Positions 52,397 to 60,851 of a stretch of DNA of 60,851 bases are shown piece after piece. Source of the DNA: Verrucomicrobiota bacterium. Lineage in GTDB: Bacteria > Verrucomicrobiota > Verrucomicrobiia > Opitutales > Opitutaceae. The DNA lies in contig JAPLTN010000015.1 of assembly GCA_026398135.1 (NCBI GenBank), positions 1 to 60,851 of the forward strand, read 5' to 3'. Positions within the stretch are counted from its first letter, which is position 1. Each line of letters starts with the position of its first letter. The translations under genes were made by a program, and so were the position numbers. The notes under the pieces are model-generated. The model was not told the origin of the DNA, ran no database searches, and saw nothing but the letters and a program-made list of their open reading frames with translations.

Positions 52397-53803
52397 ATGG
52401 CCCTCCAGCAAATCGACCAATTCTCCGCCAAGCTCCGTCCCGAAACCCGCGCCTCGGTTTACGACGGCTCCAAAAAAGGCCACGAGAAACGCACCTCCGT
52501 CCTCTTCGATCATTACCCCGACCCCGACCACCTGCGCCGCCTCGCCGGCAACATCAAACAGCACGTCGTCGAAAACCTCGACACCCTCCTTCCCGCCGCC
52601 GCCGCCGCCCTTGAACGCAACGGCGTAAAAGTCCACTGGGCCTCCACCGCCGAGGAAGCCAACGCCGCCGTGCTCGCCATCATGCGCGCCCGCAACGCCA
52701 CCAAAATGGTCAAAGCCAAGACCATGGTCTCCGAGGAAACCCACCTCGCCGACTACCTCGGCAAAAACGGCGTCGAATGCGTCGAGACCGATCTTGGCGA
52801 ATTCATCATCCAAATCGATGGCGACCACCCCTCCCACATCGTCAAACCCATCATCCACAAAAACCGCCGCGACATCGCGACTTCCTTCGAGAAAAACGGC
52901 CTCGGAGCCTACAACGACGACCCCCAGACCATCACCCGTCGCGCCCGCGCCCACCTCCGCAAAAAGTACCTCGAAGCCGATGTCGGCCTCACCGGAGCCA
53001 ACTTCGTTACCACCGACACCGGTCGCCTCGTGCTCGTCACCAACGAGGGCAACTCCCGCTTCTGCCTCGCCGCCACCCCGTGCCACATCGCGATGGTCGG
53101 CATCGAAAAACTCCTCCCCCGCGAGACCGACCTCGGCCTTTACCTCAACCTGCTCGCCCGCTCCGGCACCGGCCAGCAACTCACCGTTTACACCGAATTC
53201 ATCTCCGGCCCCCGCTCCGCCACCCAGCCCGACGGCCCCGAGGAGATGCACGTCATCTTCGTGGACAACGGCCGCACCGACGCCCTCGCCAGCGACTGCC
53301 GCGAGATCCTGCGCTGCATCCGTTGCGGCGCGTGCCTGAACGTCTGCCCCGTTTACCGCCAGGCCAGCGGTCACGCCTACCGCAGCGTTTACCCCGGCCC
53401 GGTCGGTGCCGTGCTCTCCCCCCTGCTCGCCGGTGAACGTTTCCCCGAGCTGGCCGACCTCCCCAAGGCCTCCTCCCTCTGCGGCGCTTGCAACGAAGTT
53501 TGCCCGGTCAACATCCCCATCCCCGACCTCCTCCTTCGCCTGCGCAATCGCGGCAAACAGGAGGGCTCCAAGGCCGCCGCCGCCGGCACCCCGCCCATGG
53601 GCGCGTGGTCCCTCCTGGCCTCGCAACCCTTCGTTTGGAAGACCTCCCTGCTCGCCGGCAATAGCCTCAATTACATCCCCAAGAGCCTCATCCCCGTGCC
53701 GCCGATGCAAACCTGGCTCCGCGACCGCACCCTGCCCGCCTGGCGCGGCGGCGCCTTCCGAAAATGGCTCGCCAACCGCCCTACCCCGCCCGCCGCCAAA
53801 TAA
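52397..53803 (+). CDS. lutB: L-lactate utilization protein LutB (LUD domain, Fe-S)
   Basis: 468 residues. The N-terminal LUD domain (about residues 60-290) includes KTMVSEETHLADYL and LVTNEGNSRF; two 4Fe-4S motifs follow, CIRCGACLNVCP and CGACNEVCPVNIP. A C-terminal DUF3390-like part ends the protein. Electron-transfer subunit of the lactate oxidase complex. It follows lutA after 57 bp of CT-rich repeats. Confidence 0.96.
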   Translation: MALQQIDQFSAKLRPETRASVYDGSKKGHEKRTSVLFDHYPDPDHLRRLAGNIKQHVVENLDTLLPAAAAALERNGVKVHWASTAEEANAAVLAIMRARNATKMVKAKTMVSEETHLADYLGKNGVECVETDLGEFIIQIDGDHPSHIVKPIIHKNRRDIATSFEKNGLGAYNDDPQTITRRARAHLRKKYLEADVGLTGANFVTTDTGRLVLVTNEGNSRFCLAATPCHIAMVGIEKLLPRETDLGLYLNLLARSGTGQQLTVYTEFISGPRSATQPDGPEEMHVIFVDNGRTDALASDCREILRCIRCGACLNVCPVYRQASGHAYRSVYPGPVGAVLSPLLAGERFPELADLPKASSLCGACNEVCPVNIPIPDLLLRLRNRGKQEGSKAAAAGTPPMGAWSLLASQPFVWKTSLLAGNSLNYIPKSLIPVPPMQTWLRDRTLPAWRGGAFRKWLANRPTPPAAK

Positions 53804-53838
53804 CCCCGCCCGCGCCCAGCTTCCTGCTCCCCGCTCCC

Positions 53839-54459
53839 ATGCCCTCCCCTCGCGACACCCTTCTCGCCCGCGTCACCTCCGCCCTGGCCCCGCTGCCCAA
53901 GCGCGCCCCTCTGCCCAACTGGGACAACGAACTCGTCATCATGCGCCAGGCCCGCGGCCCGGTGGACGCGTGGACCTTCTTCGCCGAACGCCTCAAAGCG
54001 GTCAACGGCACCCCGCTCGCCTCCACCACCGACCTCGTCGCCACCCTCACCCAAGGCGGCTGGAAACACGGCTACTGCGACCCCGCGCTCTGGGACGAAC
54101 TCCGCCCGGCCTTCGACGCCGCCGGTGGCTTCAACGTCGAGACCACCTTTGATCGCGCGCGCATCGACGACTATCAATTCTGCATCACCGCCGCCACTGC
54201 CGGCATCGCCGAGACCGGCACCCTCGTGCTCTCCGACCTCGACACCTCCCGCCGCCTCGCCGCCCTCTCTCCCTGGGTGCATGTCGCCGTGCTCCGCCGC
54301 GCACAGATCCACATCGACGTCCCCGCCGCCATCGCCGCCCTGCCCCAAGACCCCAACGTAATCTGGTGCACCGGCCCGTCCAAAACCGCCGACGTCGAAG
54401 GCATCTTGATCGAGGGCGTGCACGGCCCGGGCATCCAGATCGCCCTCTTGTTGGGCTGA
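53839..54459 (+). CDS. lutC: L-lactate utilization protein LutC (LUD domain)
   Basis: 206 residues from ATG 53839. The LUD fold is seen in FCITAATAGIAETGTLVL and the C-terminal CTGPSKTADVEGILIEGVHGP, the standard LutC ending. The third member of the lutABC operon. An upstream reading from 53764 overlaps lutB and is rejected. Confidence 0.95.
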   Translation: MPSPRDTLLARVTSALAPLPKRAPLPNWDNELVIMRQARGPVDAWTFFAERLKAVNGTPLASTTDLVATLTQGGWKHGYCDPALWDELRPAFDAAGGFNVETTFDRARIDDYQFCITAATAGIAETGTLVLSDLDTSRRLAALSPWVHVAVLRRAQIHIDVPAAIAALPQDPNVIWCTGPSKTADVEGILIEGVHGPGIQIALLLG

Positions 54460-54515
54460 TTTTTCTTCGCGCCCGGGTTTGCCGAGCCCGACCGGACTCG
54501 CATGGTGACGACACC

Positions 54516-55550
54516 ATGCGTTCATCCGTATCCCCCGCCATCACCCGTCGCCAGGCACTGCGCTGCTTCGGACTCGCCGGCACCGCCCTCCTCGCCGCCA
54601 GCCACCTGCGCGCCGCGCCCCTTACCAGCGCCGCGTCTTCCGCCCCCGCCGCCCCCAGTCTGAGCGGCCCGCAAGCCGGTTACTACCGCTTCAAAATCGG
54701 CGAGATCGAGGCCCTCGCCCTGCAAGACGGCGGCCTCACCCCGCCCCCCGACCAAGGCCCCTTCGGCGTCGGCGAAAAAACCGGAGCAGTCTCAGCCGCC
54801 CTCGACGACGCCCTCCTCCCCACCGACCGCCTCCACCTCGCCTTCAACGTCCTCCTCGTCCGCATCGGCTCCCAGCTTGTGCTCATCGACTCGGGCGCGG
54901 GCGCGAACTACGGCCCCGCCGCCGGTTTTCTCCCCGCCAGCCTGGCCAATGCCGGGGTAAAACCGGATCAGATTTCCGCCGTCATTTTGACCCACGCCCA
55001 CGGCGATCATTTCGGCGGCTTGGTCAACGCGCAGACCGGCGCGCTTAACTTCCCCAACGCCCGGATTTTCATGGCGCGCAAAGAGCACGCCTTCTGGACC
55101 CAGACCGCACCCGACCTCTCCGGCATGGCTGTCCCAGCCGACGCCGCCAAGGGCTTCACCGCCGGAGCCCAAGCCGTACTCACCGCCATCAAGCCACGCC
55201 TGCAACGGGTGGACGCCGGCGACAAGATCCTCGACGGCATCGAACTTCTGGATACTCCCGGCCACACTCCCGGACACCTTGCCGTCGTCATCAGTTCGGG
55301 CCGGGAACAACTCCTGCACTTCGTGGACGCCGCCCACCACCACGCCCTGAGTTTCGCCCATCCCGAATGGCGTTTCGCCTACGATACCGACCCCGCCCTG
55401 GCCACCGAGACGCGCAAAAAACTCTTCGACCGCGCCGCCGCCGACCGCCTCCGTCTTTTCGGTGCCCACATGCCCTTCCCCGCCCTCGGCCGCGTGCAAA
55501 AAACCGGTGGCGCCTATACCTACCATCAAGAGCCTTTCCTGCTCGGCTAA
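54516..55550 (+). CDS. Tat-exported MBL-fold hydrolase
   Basis: 344 residues from ATG 54516. A twin-arginine signal (TRRQALRCFG then a hydrophobic Ala-rich run, residues about 9-36) precedes the metallo-beta-lactamase fold: FNVLLVRIGSQLVLIDSGAG, LTHAHGDHFGGL (HxHxDH metal site) and LLDTPGHTPGHLAVV. It is closest in pattern to the methyl-parathion-hydrolase/lactonase-like group; the substrate is unknown. 56 bp after lutC, but a shared transcript is not certain. Confidence 0.88.
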   Translation: MRSSVSPAITRRQALRCFGLAGTALLAASHLRAAPLTSAASSAPAAPSLSGPQAGYYRFKIGEIEALALQDGGLTPPPDQGPFGVGEKTGAVSAALDDALLPTDRLHLAFNVLLVRIGSQLVLIDSGAGANYGPAAGFLPASLANAGVKPDQISAVILTHAHGDHFGGLVNAQTGALNFPNARIFMARKEHAFWTQTAPDLSGMAVPADAAKGFTAGAQAVLTAIKPRLQRVDAGDKILDGIELLDTPGHTPGHLAVVISSGREQLLHFVDAAHHHALSFAHPEWRFAYDTDPALATETRKKLFDRAAADRLRLFGAHMPFPALGRVQKTGGAYTYHQEPFLLG

Positions 55551-55780
55551 GCGGCGCACCGGTGCCGATTATCCCCCGCAATTACATACCCTCCTCTATC
55601 ATTATAATTCATAGTGTAGTATAGTCCACTCGTGGTCATCGGACCACCTGTCAGAAATCAGAGTCAGCTAGGTTAGGCCTCGGAATCGAAAAACTACCCA
55701 GTCATCGAAATACTCCGCCAAAACCACCGACGAAGAATAGCGCCATAGCCGCGCCAGCGGCCTCGAGCCGCACCGAAAAT

Positions 55781-55820
55781 GAGCCGCCCCGACTTAGTTC
55801 GAGGCGGCTCAATCGTTTTT
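55781..55820 (+). terminator. Intrinsic terminator in the 55551-55859 gap
   Basis: GAGCCGCC pairs with GGCGGCTC across a 14-base loop, followed by AATCGTTTTT. It lies 230 bp past the MBL gene and 40 bp before the DJ-1/PfpI gene. The gap also has a GTGGTC/GACCAC hairpin (55632-55647) and an AT-rich stretch at about 55590-55625 that may hold a promoter. I see no protein gene in it. Confidence 0.7.
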
Positions 55821-55859
55821 AACCCTCCGTCTTGGTGCGCGTTGTGCTTCCCCGCCTCC

Positions 55860-56618
55860 ATGACCACACCTTCGCGCCGCACCTTCATCCACGCCCTCGC
55901 CACCACCGCCTTGGCCGCGCTTGCCAGCCCAGGCACGATCCAGGCGCAAACCAGCGCGACCACGTCGCCAAACCCTGCCCCACCCGCGGCAGCCCAAACT
56001 CCGGGCAAACGCACGGTCGGCATCGTGCTTTTCGACGGTTTTCAATGCCTCGATGTCTTCGGACCGCTGGAAATGCTCAGCATGGTGCGAGACCGTTTCA
56101 CGTTTGTGATGCTGGCCGAAAAAACCGGGCCCATCCGCAGCGGCCAAGGGCCTGTCGTGATCGCCGACCGCACCCTCACAGACCCTGGCGAAATCGACAT
56201 CCTCATCGTGCCCGGCGGCATGGGCACCCGGCGCGAGGTCAATAACTCCGCCCTCATCTCGGCGCTCAACGCCCTCGCCCAAGCCACCCCGCACGTCACC
56301 AGTGTCTGCACCGGCAGCGCCCTGCTTGCTCGCACCGGTCTGCTGGATGGCAAGCCGGCCACCTCCAACAAACGCGCCTACGCCTGGGCCACCAGTCAGG
56401 GCCCGTCCGTCGCTTGGGTAGCGGAAGCGCGCTGGGTCGAGACCGGCAAGTATTTCACCTCCTCCGGAATCTCGGCCGGCATGGATATGGCGCTCGGCCT
56501 GGTCGAGCGGCTTTTCGACCGGGAAACCGCCGAGAAAGCCGCTCAAAGCGCCGAATATGAGTGGCACTCGGACTCGCACCGCGACCCCTTTGCCAAACTC
56601 AACGGTTTGGTGCCCTGA
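55860..56618 (+). CDS. Tat-exported DJ-1/PfpI-family protein
   Basis: 252 residues from ATG 55860. A twin-arginine signal (PSRRTFIHAL, residues 1-32) and an Ala/Pro linker lead to the DJ-1/PfpI domain: VLFDGFQCLDVFGPLEML holds the conserved Glu and TSVCTGSALLARTGLL the nucleophile Cys at the elbow. Isonitrile hydratase and related enzymes share these motifs. Export of a member of this family is uncommon. Exact activity unknown. It converges on the DMT transporter gene. Confidence 0.9.
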   Translation: MTTPSRRTFIHALATTALAALASPGTIQAQTSATTSPNPAPPAAAQTPGKRTVGIVLFDGFQCLDVFGPLEMLSMVRDRFTFVMLAEKTGPIRSGQGPVVIADRTLTDPGEIDILIVPGGMGTRREVNNSALISALNALAQATPHVTSVCTGSALLARTGLLDGKPATSNKRAYAWATSQGPSVAWVAEARWVETGKYFTSSGISAGMDMALGLVERLFDRETAEKAAQSAEYEWHSDSHRDPFAKLNGLVP

Positions 56619-56631
56619 GCGCGCCGCCGCC

Positions 56632-57543
56632 TCACGTTTTGGCCGCGCTGCGTCGCAGAGTGATAACCAGAACCGCGCCCAAAATCACCGCGCCCGCCAC
56701 CGCTGTTCTCGGACCGAGCGGCTCGTCGAGCAACAGCCAGCCGAGCAATACCGCCACCACCGGATTCACGTAGGCGAAAGTCGCGGTTTTCGCCGGAGTG
56801 GAATGTTTCGTTAACCACGCGAAGGCGCTATAACCGGCCAAAGACCCGACCAGCACCAGATAGGCAAACGCCGCCCACCCCTGTGGCGTGATTGCCGAGG
56901 TATTCCACGCCGCGTAGTCGCCATTTACCCACGCCGCCAGCGCCAGCGCGACGCTGCCGCCCAGCATCTGCGCACCCGCCGTCACAAAGGGCGGCGCAGG
57001 ATCACGCACATGCCGGCTATAAATCGCACCCATCGCCCACGAGATGGTAGCCAAAGTAATCGCCGCGACCCCGGCCGGATCCAACGCGCCCGCCCCTGTG
57101 CGCTCCCACGGCGCAGCCAGCCAGGCCACTCCACCAAAACCTATCAGCATCGCGCCAAAAGTAATCGCATCCGGCCGCGTTCCACCCGGCCAGGCCCACT
57201 CCGCCAGCACAACGAAAAGTGGGCCCGCCCCGATCAACAAAGCCGTGATTCCGGAGGGCACCGTCTGTTCGGCCCACGTTACCAACCCATTCCCGCCCAG
57301 AAGCAAAAAACACCCCGAAATCGCCGCCGAGCGCCACTGGCGCGGGGTCGGCCACGCCGCGCCCCGCCAAAGCTGAAACGCCAGCAACACCCCGCCCGCC
57401 AGCGCAAAACGCGCCGCCGCCATGGCAAAGGGCGGCATCGACTCGACCCCGACCCGAATCGCCAGATAGGTGCTGCCCCACACCAAATACAGAGTGGTGA
57501 ACGCGAGCACATAGGCCCGAAGCGGCGGCGAGGGAACGGTCAT
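56632..57543 (-). CDS. EamA/DMT-family exporter (YedA-like)
   Basis: 303 residues from ATG 57543. Ten hydrophobic segments arranged as two EamA repeats: TTLYLVWGSTYLAIRVG with PPFAMAAARFALAGG in the first, and AYLVLVGSLAGYSAFAWLTK with ANPVVAVLLGWLLLDEPLG-type ending (YVNPVVAVLLGWLLLDEP) in the second. The VWGSTYLAIR form is YedA-like. Exports small metabolites, substrate unknown. The reading upstream to 57654 overlaps the next gene's start and is rejected. Confidence 0.9.
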   Translation of the reverse strand: MTVPSPPLRAYVLAFTTLYLVWGSTYLAIRVGVESMPPFAMAAARFALAGGVLLAFQLWRGAAWPTPRQWRSAAISGCFLLLGGNGLVTWAEQTVPSGITALLIGAGPLFVVLAEWAWPGGTRPDAITFGAMLIGFGGVAWLAAPWERTGAGALDPAGVAAITLATISWAMGAIYSRHVRDPAPPFVTAGAQMLGGSVALALAAWVNGDYAAWNTSAITPQGWAAFAYLVLVGSLAGYSAFAWLTKHSTPAKTATFAYVNPVVAVLLGWLLLDEPLGPRTAVAGAVILGAVLVITLRRSAAKT

Positions 57544-57652
57544 AACGAAATGTGAGCGAAGTCGCGTCCGTGCTGAGGCGCGAGCGAGAAGCCGCCAAGC
57601 GTCGGCGCAACGCGCCATTGCTTCGCCAATTGGCGTAACCTTGCTTCTCGGC

Positions 57653-58879
57653 ATGTCAGCTCACGCCCCAGCCGCCTCATCCACCGAATCCCTCACGCCT
57701 GTCACCGTCTTCTGCGGATTCCTCGGGGCTGGAAAAACCACCCTGCTCCGCCACCTGCTCGCCCAAACCCCGCACGCCGGCCCCGAAGGCACTCCGGCGA
57801 GCTGGGCCGCCGTGGTCAACGACGTCGCCGCCCTGAATATCGACGCCGCCACCGTGCGCGCCGATCTCGCCGCCACCACCGACCTGCCCGGAGCCACCGA
57901 ACTCGTGGCGCTGGGCAACGGCTGCGTGTGCTGCTCTGGCGCCGACGACCTCGGCGAAGCCATCGCCCGCCTCGCCCGCGACGGCCGTTTTTCCCACCTA
58001 TGGGTCGAAACCAGCGGTGTCGCCGACCCGCGCGGAATCGTAAATCTCTTCACCCGCAAAAACCCTTTCGGGAAAACGCTCTCCGCCCACGCCCGCCTGG
58101 CCGCCTTGGTCACGGTCATCGACGTCGTCGCGCTAGCCACCGAAGCCGACAAAGCCACGCAACGCGGACGCATTCCCACCGCTGGCGGCGAGCGCCCGCT
58201 TTTCGAACTCATGCTGGAGCAAATCGAGTGCGCCGACCTCGTGATCCTTAACCAATGTGACCGGGCCACCGAGGAAGGCGCGCATTTGTCGCGGGCCCGC
58301 GCCCTGGTGGTAGGATTGAATCCGCGGGCGGAAATTCTGACTACCGAACACGGCCAAGTCGCGGCGGAAATCTTTCTTGGGCGCCAGCGCTTCGATCCGC
58401 GCCAAACCCCGGCTTCGGCGCGCTGGATACAAGAACTCAACCGCCTGGCTGGCCCCGTGCCGCTGGCGGCGCTGCGCCCCGACCCGGCACCCGCTTACCA
58501 TGAGTTAAAATACGGTATCAGCAGCATGGTCTATCGCGCCCGGGCCCCCTTCGACGCCGATAAGTTGGGCGTGCTCTTCGCCACCGGCTTACCCGGCGTT
58601 ATTCGCGCAAAAGGGTTTTTCTGGACCACGCGTTCTCCCGACGAGATGGGTTTCATCTCTGTCGCCGGGGGTGTGGTGCGCTGGGAAACACTCAGCGTAT
58701 GGTGGGCAACGCGGATCGCAGCCGGCCGCGCCCGCCTGGAAGACCGCCCCGCCAGCGTGATCGCGAATTGGTCCGAGCCGCACGGCGACCGCCGCCAGGA
58801 AATCGTGCTGATCGGGACTGGTATCCGTGAACGTGAAAAGGAACTAAATGCAGCTATTGAAAGCTGCTTAACCCAATGA
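57653..58879 (+). CDS. COG0523/CobW-family metal-chaperone-like GTPase
   Basis: 408 residues from ATG 57653. GTPase of the G3E family: Walker A GFLGAGKTTLL, the metal-site motif GNGCVCCSGADDL (CxCC), WVETSGVADPRG and ILNQCD (NKxD equivalent). The C-terminal CobW_C domain ends with FISVAGGVVRWETLSVWWA. Members deliver zinc or other metals to target proteins; the sub-family cannot be fixed, but a zinc link would agree with the ZnuD-like receptor at 10342. A 12-bp palindrome CGCCAATTGGCG lies just upstream (about 57624-57635). Confidence 0.9.
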   Translation: MSAHAPAASSTESLTPVTVFCGFLGAGKTTLLRHLLAQTPHAGPEGTPASWAAVVNDVAALNIDAATVRADLAATTDLPGATELVALGNGCVCCSGADDLGEAIARLARDGRFSHLWVETSGVADPRGIVNLFTRKNPFGKTLSAHARLAALVTVIDVVALATEADKATQRGRIPTAGGERPLFELMLEQIECADLVILNQCDRATEEGAHLSRARALVVGLNPRAEILTTEHGQVAAEIFLGRQRFDPRQTPASARWIQELNRLAGPVPLAALRPDPAPAYHELKYGISSMVYRARAPFDADKLGVLFATGLPGVIRAKGFFWTTRSPDEMGFISVAGGVVRWETLSVWWATRIAAGRARLEDRPASVIANWSEPHGDRRQEIVLIGTGIREREKELNAAIESCLTQ

Positions 58880-58971
58880 TTTCGTTGGCTATGAACGAAA
58901 ACGGAGACAGTCAGGTCACAAGAAACGAAGATGCTTTCTTAACAACCCTTGCCGCAGTGTCTCCCCGTCAT

Positions 58972-60204
58972 TCATCCGCGACGAATTTCTGAACCACGAA
59001 ACCGAATTTGAATTCGGAAAACTTTTTTAATCCGGCAAGTGAGTTTACCCGTCGTAACATCCATTTGATCAGGGATTTCTATACGATGGAGATCGACCGT
59101 TGCATGAAAACCGCGCTCGCTAAAAATATCGATAAGGATTGCCAGCGCTATTGGGTCATCAAGCAACAGATCCTCGGTGTTCACCAATGCGACACCTGAA
59201 ATGGCATGCCGGAGAATGATCGGCATAATCTTCTTATCGATAAAGACGACCACCCGACCAAATAGCTCAGAATGCTCATACTCATAAGTATCGAGTCGTT
59301 TCACCAATTCCTGACGAGCATGGATGATAATATCGTTTGCCACAGGAATCGCGCGCAAACGGTCGTGCGTCCGTGGATCCAGTTCCAGCGAACTCTGATA
59401 CTGCAATTCATGCAGAATATTTTGCTCAACCTCCTCCAGTGCCCCCTGTGCATTAACCAAGTGGTAGTGAAATATTTCGCGAAGCGACTGTAAGGCATCC
59501 CACGTCTGTTCCTTGAAAACGCGATACCGACGTCTCGCCAGGTCTACATCATAATCGGTAGCCCGCTCCTCCTGAATTTCTCCGAGTCCCGTGCGCCGCA
59601 CTTCCTCATTGTGCTTACGAATCTCCAATCCGCGCTTGAGCTGACGCTCAACAGACGTCTTTTCGTCTACGAAGAGGGCCATAATATGGACCGTTGGATG
59701 ACGAAAATGCGCCCTTAAAGGGGACTTATAAAATTCACGCCGCAAGCCATGCATTTTATCGACCAAAAACTTAAGGCACTCCACCTGCACCTGCGTACGG
59801 GGAAATCCATCCAAAATCACGCCATCTCGATAAGTCTCCTGGATAAGCCTGCTGAAGAGTAAGCCAATCACCTGTCTATCTCCAACCATCTGCCCGGCGT
59901 CCTTCAAACTTTTTGCTTCAGGGGAGTCAAGCAGTGCACTTACCACAATCGGTTCACAAGTTAAACCACGCGCCTTTAAAATAAATGCGGTATTCGTCCC
60001 TTTTCCTGATCCAGGAGCTCCGCCCAGCAATATGATTTCCTTAGGAAACCGTAACTGGTCACGACCAAACCGAGACTCCAAGTCATGCCACACTGCGTCA
60101 AAAATCACCTGCGCATCTTTAATTTCTAAATCCTGATGTCGAATAGTTTGTTTGGCGCTATCGGTAGAGGTAGCCGGGACTAATGAATTATTCTCAGATG
60201 TCAT
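58972..60204 (-). CDS. Adenylate-kinase-like protein with an extra C-terminal domain
   Basis: 410 residues, about twice the length of adenylate kinase. A polar N-terminal 35 residues and a helix (DAVWHDLESRFGRDQLRFPKE) precede the NMP-kinase core: P-loop LGGAPGSGKGTNT (about 60-72), the NMP-binding DGVILDGFPRT and a helical segment with many Arg in place of the usual lid. Residues about 270-410 are a domain I do not recognise, with IIHARQELVKRLDTYEYEHSELFGR-type helices (listed here by its ends) and an alpha/beta C-terminus. Its codons are visibly more AT-rich than those of its neighbours. It is followed by nothing on the same strand and preceded by the 5S gene. Confidence 0.8.
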   Translation of the reverse strand: MTSENNSLVPATSTDSAKQTIRHQDLEIKDAQVIFDAVWHDLESRFGRDQLRFPKEIILLGGAPGSGKGTNTAFILKARGLTCEPIVVSALLDSPEAKSLKDAGQMVGDRQVIGLLFSRLIQETYRDGVILDGFPRTQVQVECLKFLVDKMHGLRREFYKSPLRAHFRHPTVHIMALFVDEKTSVERQLKRGLEIRKHNEEVRRTGLGEIQEERATDYDVDLARRRYRVFKEQTWDALQSLREIFHYHLVNAQGALEEVEQNILHELQYQSSLELDPRTHDRLRAIPVANDIIIHARQELVKRLDTYEYEHSELFGRVVVFIDKKIMPIILRHAISGVALVNTEDLLLDDPIALAILIDIFSERGFHATVDLHRIEIPDQMDVTTGKLTCRIKKVFRIQIRFRGSEIRRG

Positions 60205-60314
60205 GGTGTGGGGGCGTGAAAGAAAGCGTGAGGTAATAGGGACAAGCGATTAATGTTAGCCAACTCTTTTAGTAGCCATTTTGATCTGTTTACGAAGTGC
60301 TTAAGTACGAAGAA

Positions 60315-60344
60315 GACCCGAGCATGCTTTCGCATACTCGGGTC
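60315..60344 (-). terminator. Intrinsic terminator of the rRNA operon
   Basis: On the minus strand GACCCGAGTATGC pairs with GCATGCTCGGGTC (one mismatch), followed by TTCTTCG. It lies 5 bp past the end of the 5S gene. The rest of 60205-60314 holds only the leader of the kinase-like gene. Confidence 0.85.
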
Positions 60345-60349
60345 ATAAA

Positions 60350-60465
60350 CCTGGCAACAACCTACTCTCGCGGGACCTAACGTCCTACTACCATCAGCTG
60401 CTCGGGGCTTAACGGCCGTGTTCGGGATGGGAACGGGTGGAACCCCCGGCATATAATCACCAGGA
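60350..60465 (-). rRNA. rrf: 5S ribosomal RNA
   Basis: About 116 nt on the minus strand. The ends TCCTGG and CCAGG pair, and the conserved core CCCATCCCGAACACGG and GAGAGTAGG are present. It follows the 23S gene after about 75 bp, which shows nothing else. Confidence 0.95.
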
Positions 60466-60539
60466 AATTGGTTTGTTACAATATCAGGTCTGATACACTT
60501 TATTTGTAAGGAAGTAAATTAAACGACTAGAAACTAGCA

Positions 60540-60851
<312 letters not shown>

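Noticed and set aside
60201-60452. 83-codon frame over the 5S rRNA
   Set aside because: It lies mostly within 5S rRNA sequence and its terminator.

Overview
The window is high-GC bacterial chromosome dominated by housekeeping genes. The gene set (PPi-dependent phosphofructokinase, an ORF6N gene inside a nuo operon, LutABC next to a rhamnulokinase, many Tat-exported hydrolases, few Shine-Dalgarno sites, many palindromic intergenic repeats) fits Verrucomicrobiota, most likely Opitutaceae. That placement is inference from gene content; the partial 23S at the right end would settle it.

Layout. 1-6.2 kb: the tail of one gene, a YkgJ-type cysteine-cluster protein, then dnaE and a solo beta-class DNA methyltransferase on the minus strand. 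6.2-13.9 kb (plus): a BaiN-type flavoprotein, a DUF2062 membrane protein, a NamZ-like lipoprotein, a small exported Cys/His protein followed by a ZnuD-like TonB receptor, and pfp. 14-21.3 kb (minus): six two-component genes in two operons, a NarX/NarL-type pair and a four-gene phosphorelay set. 21.6-23.9 kb (plus): aroQ, scpA, two small genes and trxA. 24-38.9 kb (minus): a respiratory complex I operon in the order nuoB-C-D-E-F-G-H-I-J-K-(ORF6N gene)-L-M-N. nuoA is absent, and an ORF6N-domain gene sits between nuoK and nuoL.

39.1-41.7 kb: a complete tRNA-Ser(GGA) and, 2,510 bp away, a 24-bp exact copy of its 3' end. The enclosed segment looks like a decayed integrative island: one intact OLD-like ATPase/TOPRIM gene and short gene remnants. 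41.8-50 kb: a Tat-exported class V aminotransferase-fold protein, a GAF histidine kinase, a LapA-like protein, a PanE-like reductase, a DUF2937 protein, an HNH protein, ribH-nusB and ftsY. 50-54.5 kb: rhamnulokinase divergent from lutABC, which would join rhamnose breakdown (via lactaldehyde and lactate) to lactate oxidation. 54.5-58.9 kb: exported MBL-fold and DJ-1/PfpI proteins, a DMT exporter and a COG0523 GTPase. 59-60.85 kb (minus): an adenylate-kinase-like protein with an extra C-terminal domain, then 5S and the 3' end of 23S rRNA.

The most unusual non-genic signal is a set of inverted-repeat elements of different sequence but shared design: arms built of short degenerate tandem units around a 20-70 bp centre. 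Three lie between nuo genes and one is inserted in frame in dnaE. A separate multi-hairpin element occurs at 131-262, with a shortened relative at 13904-13958.
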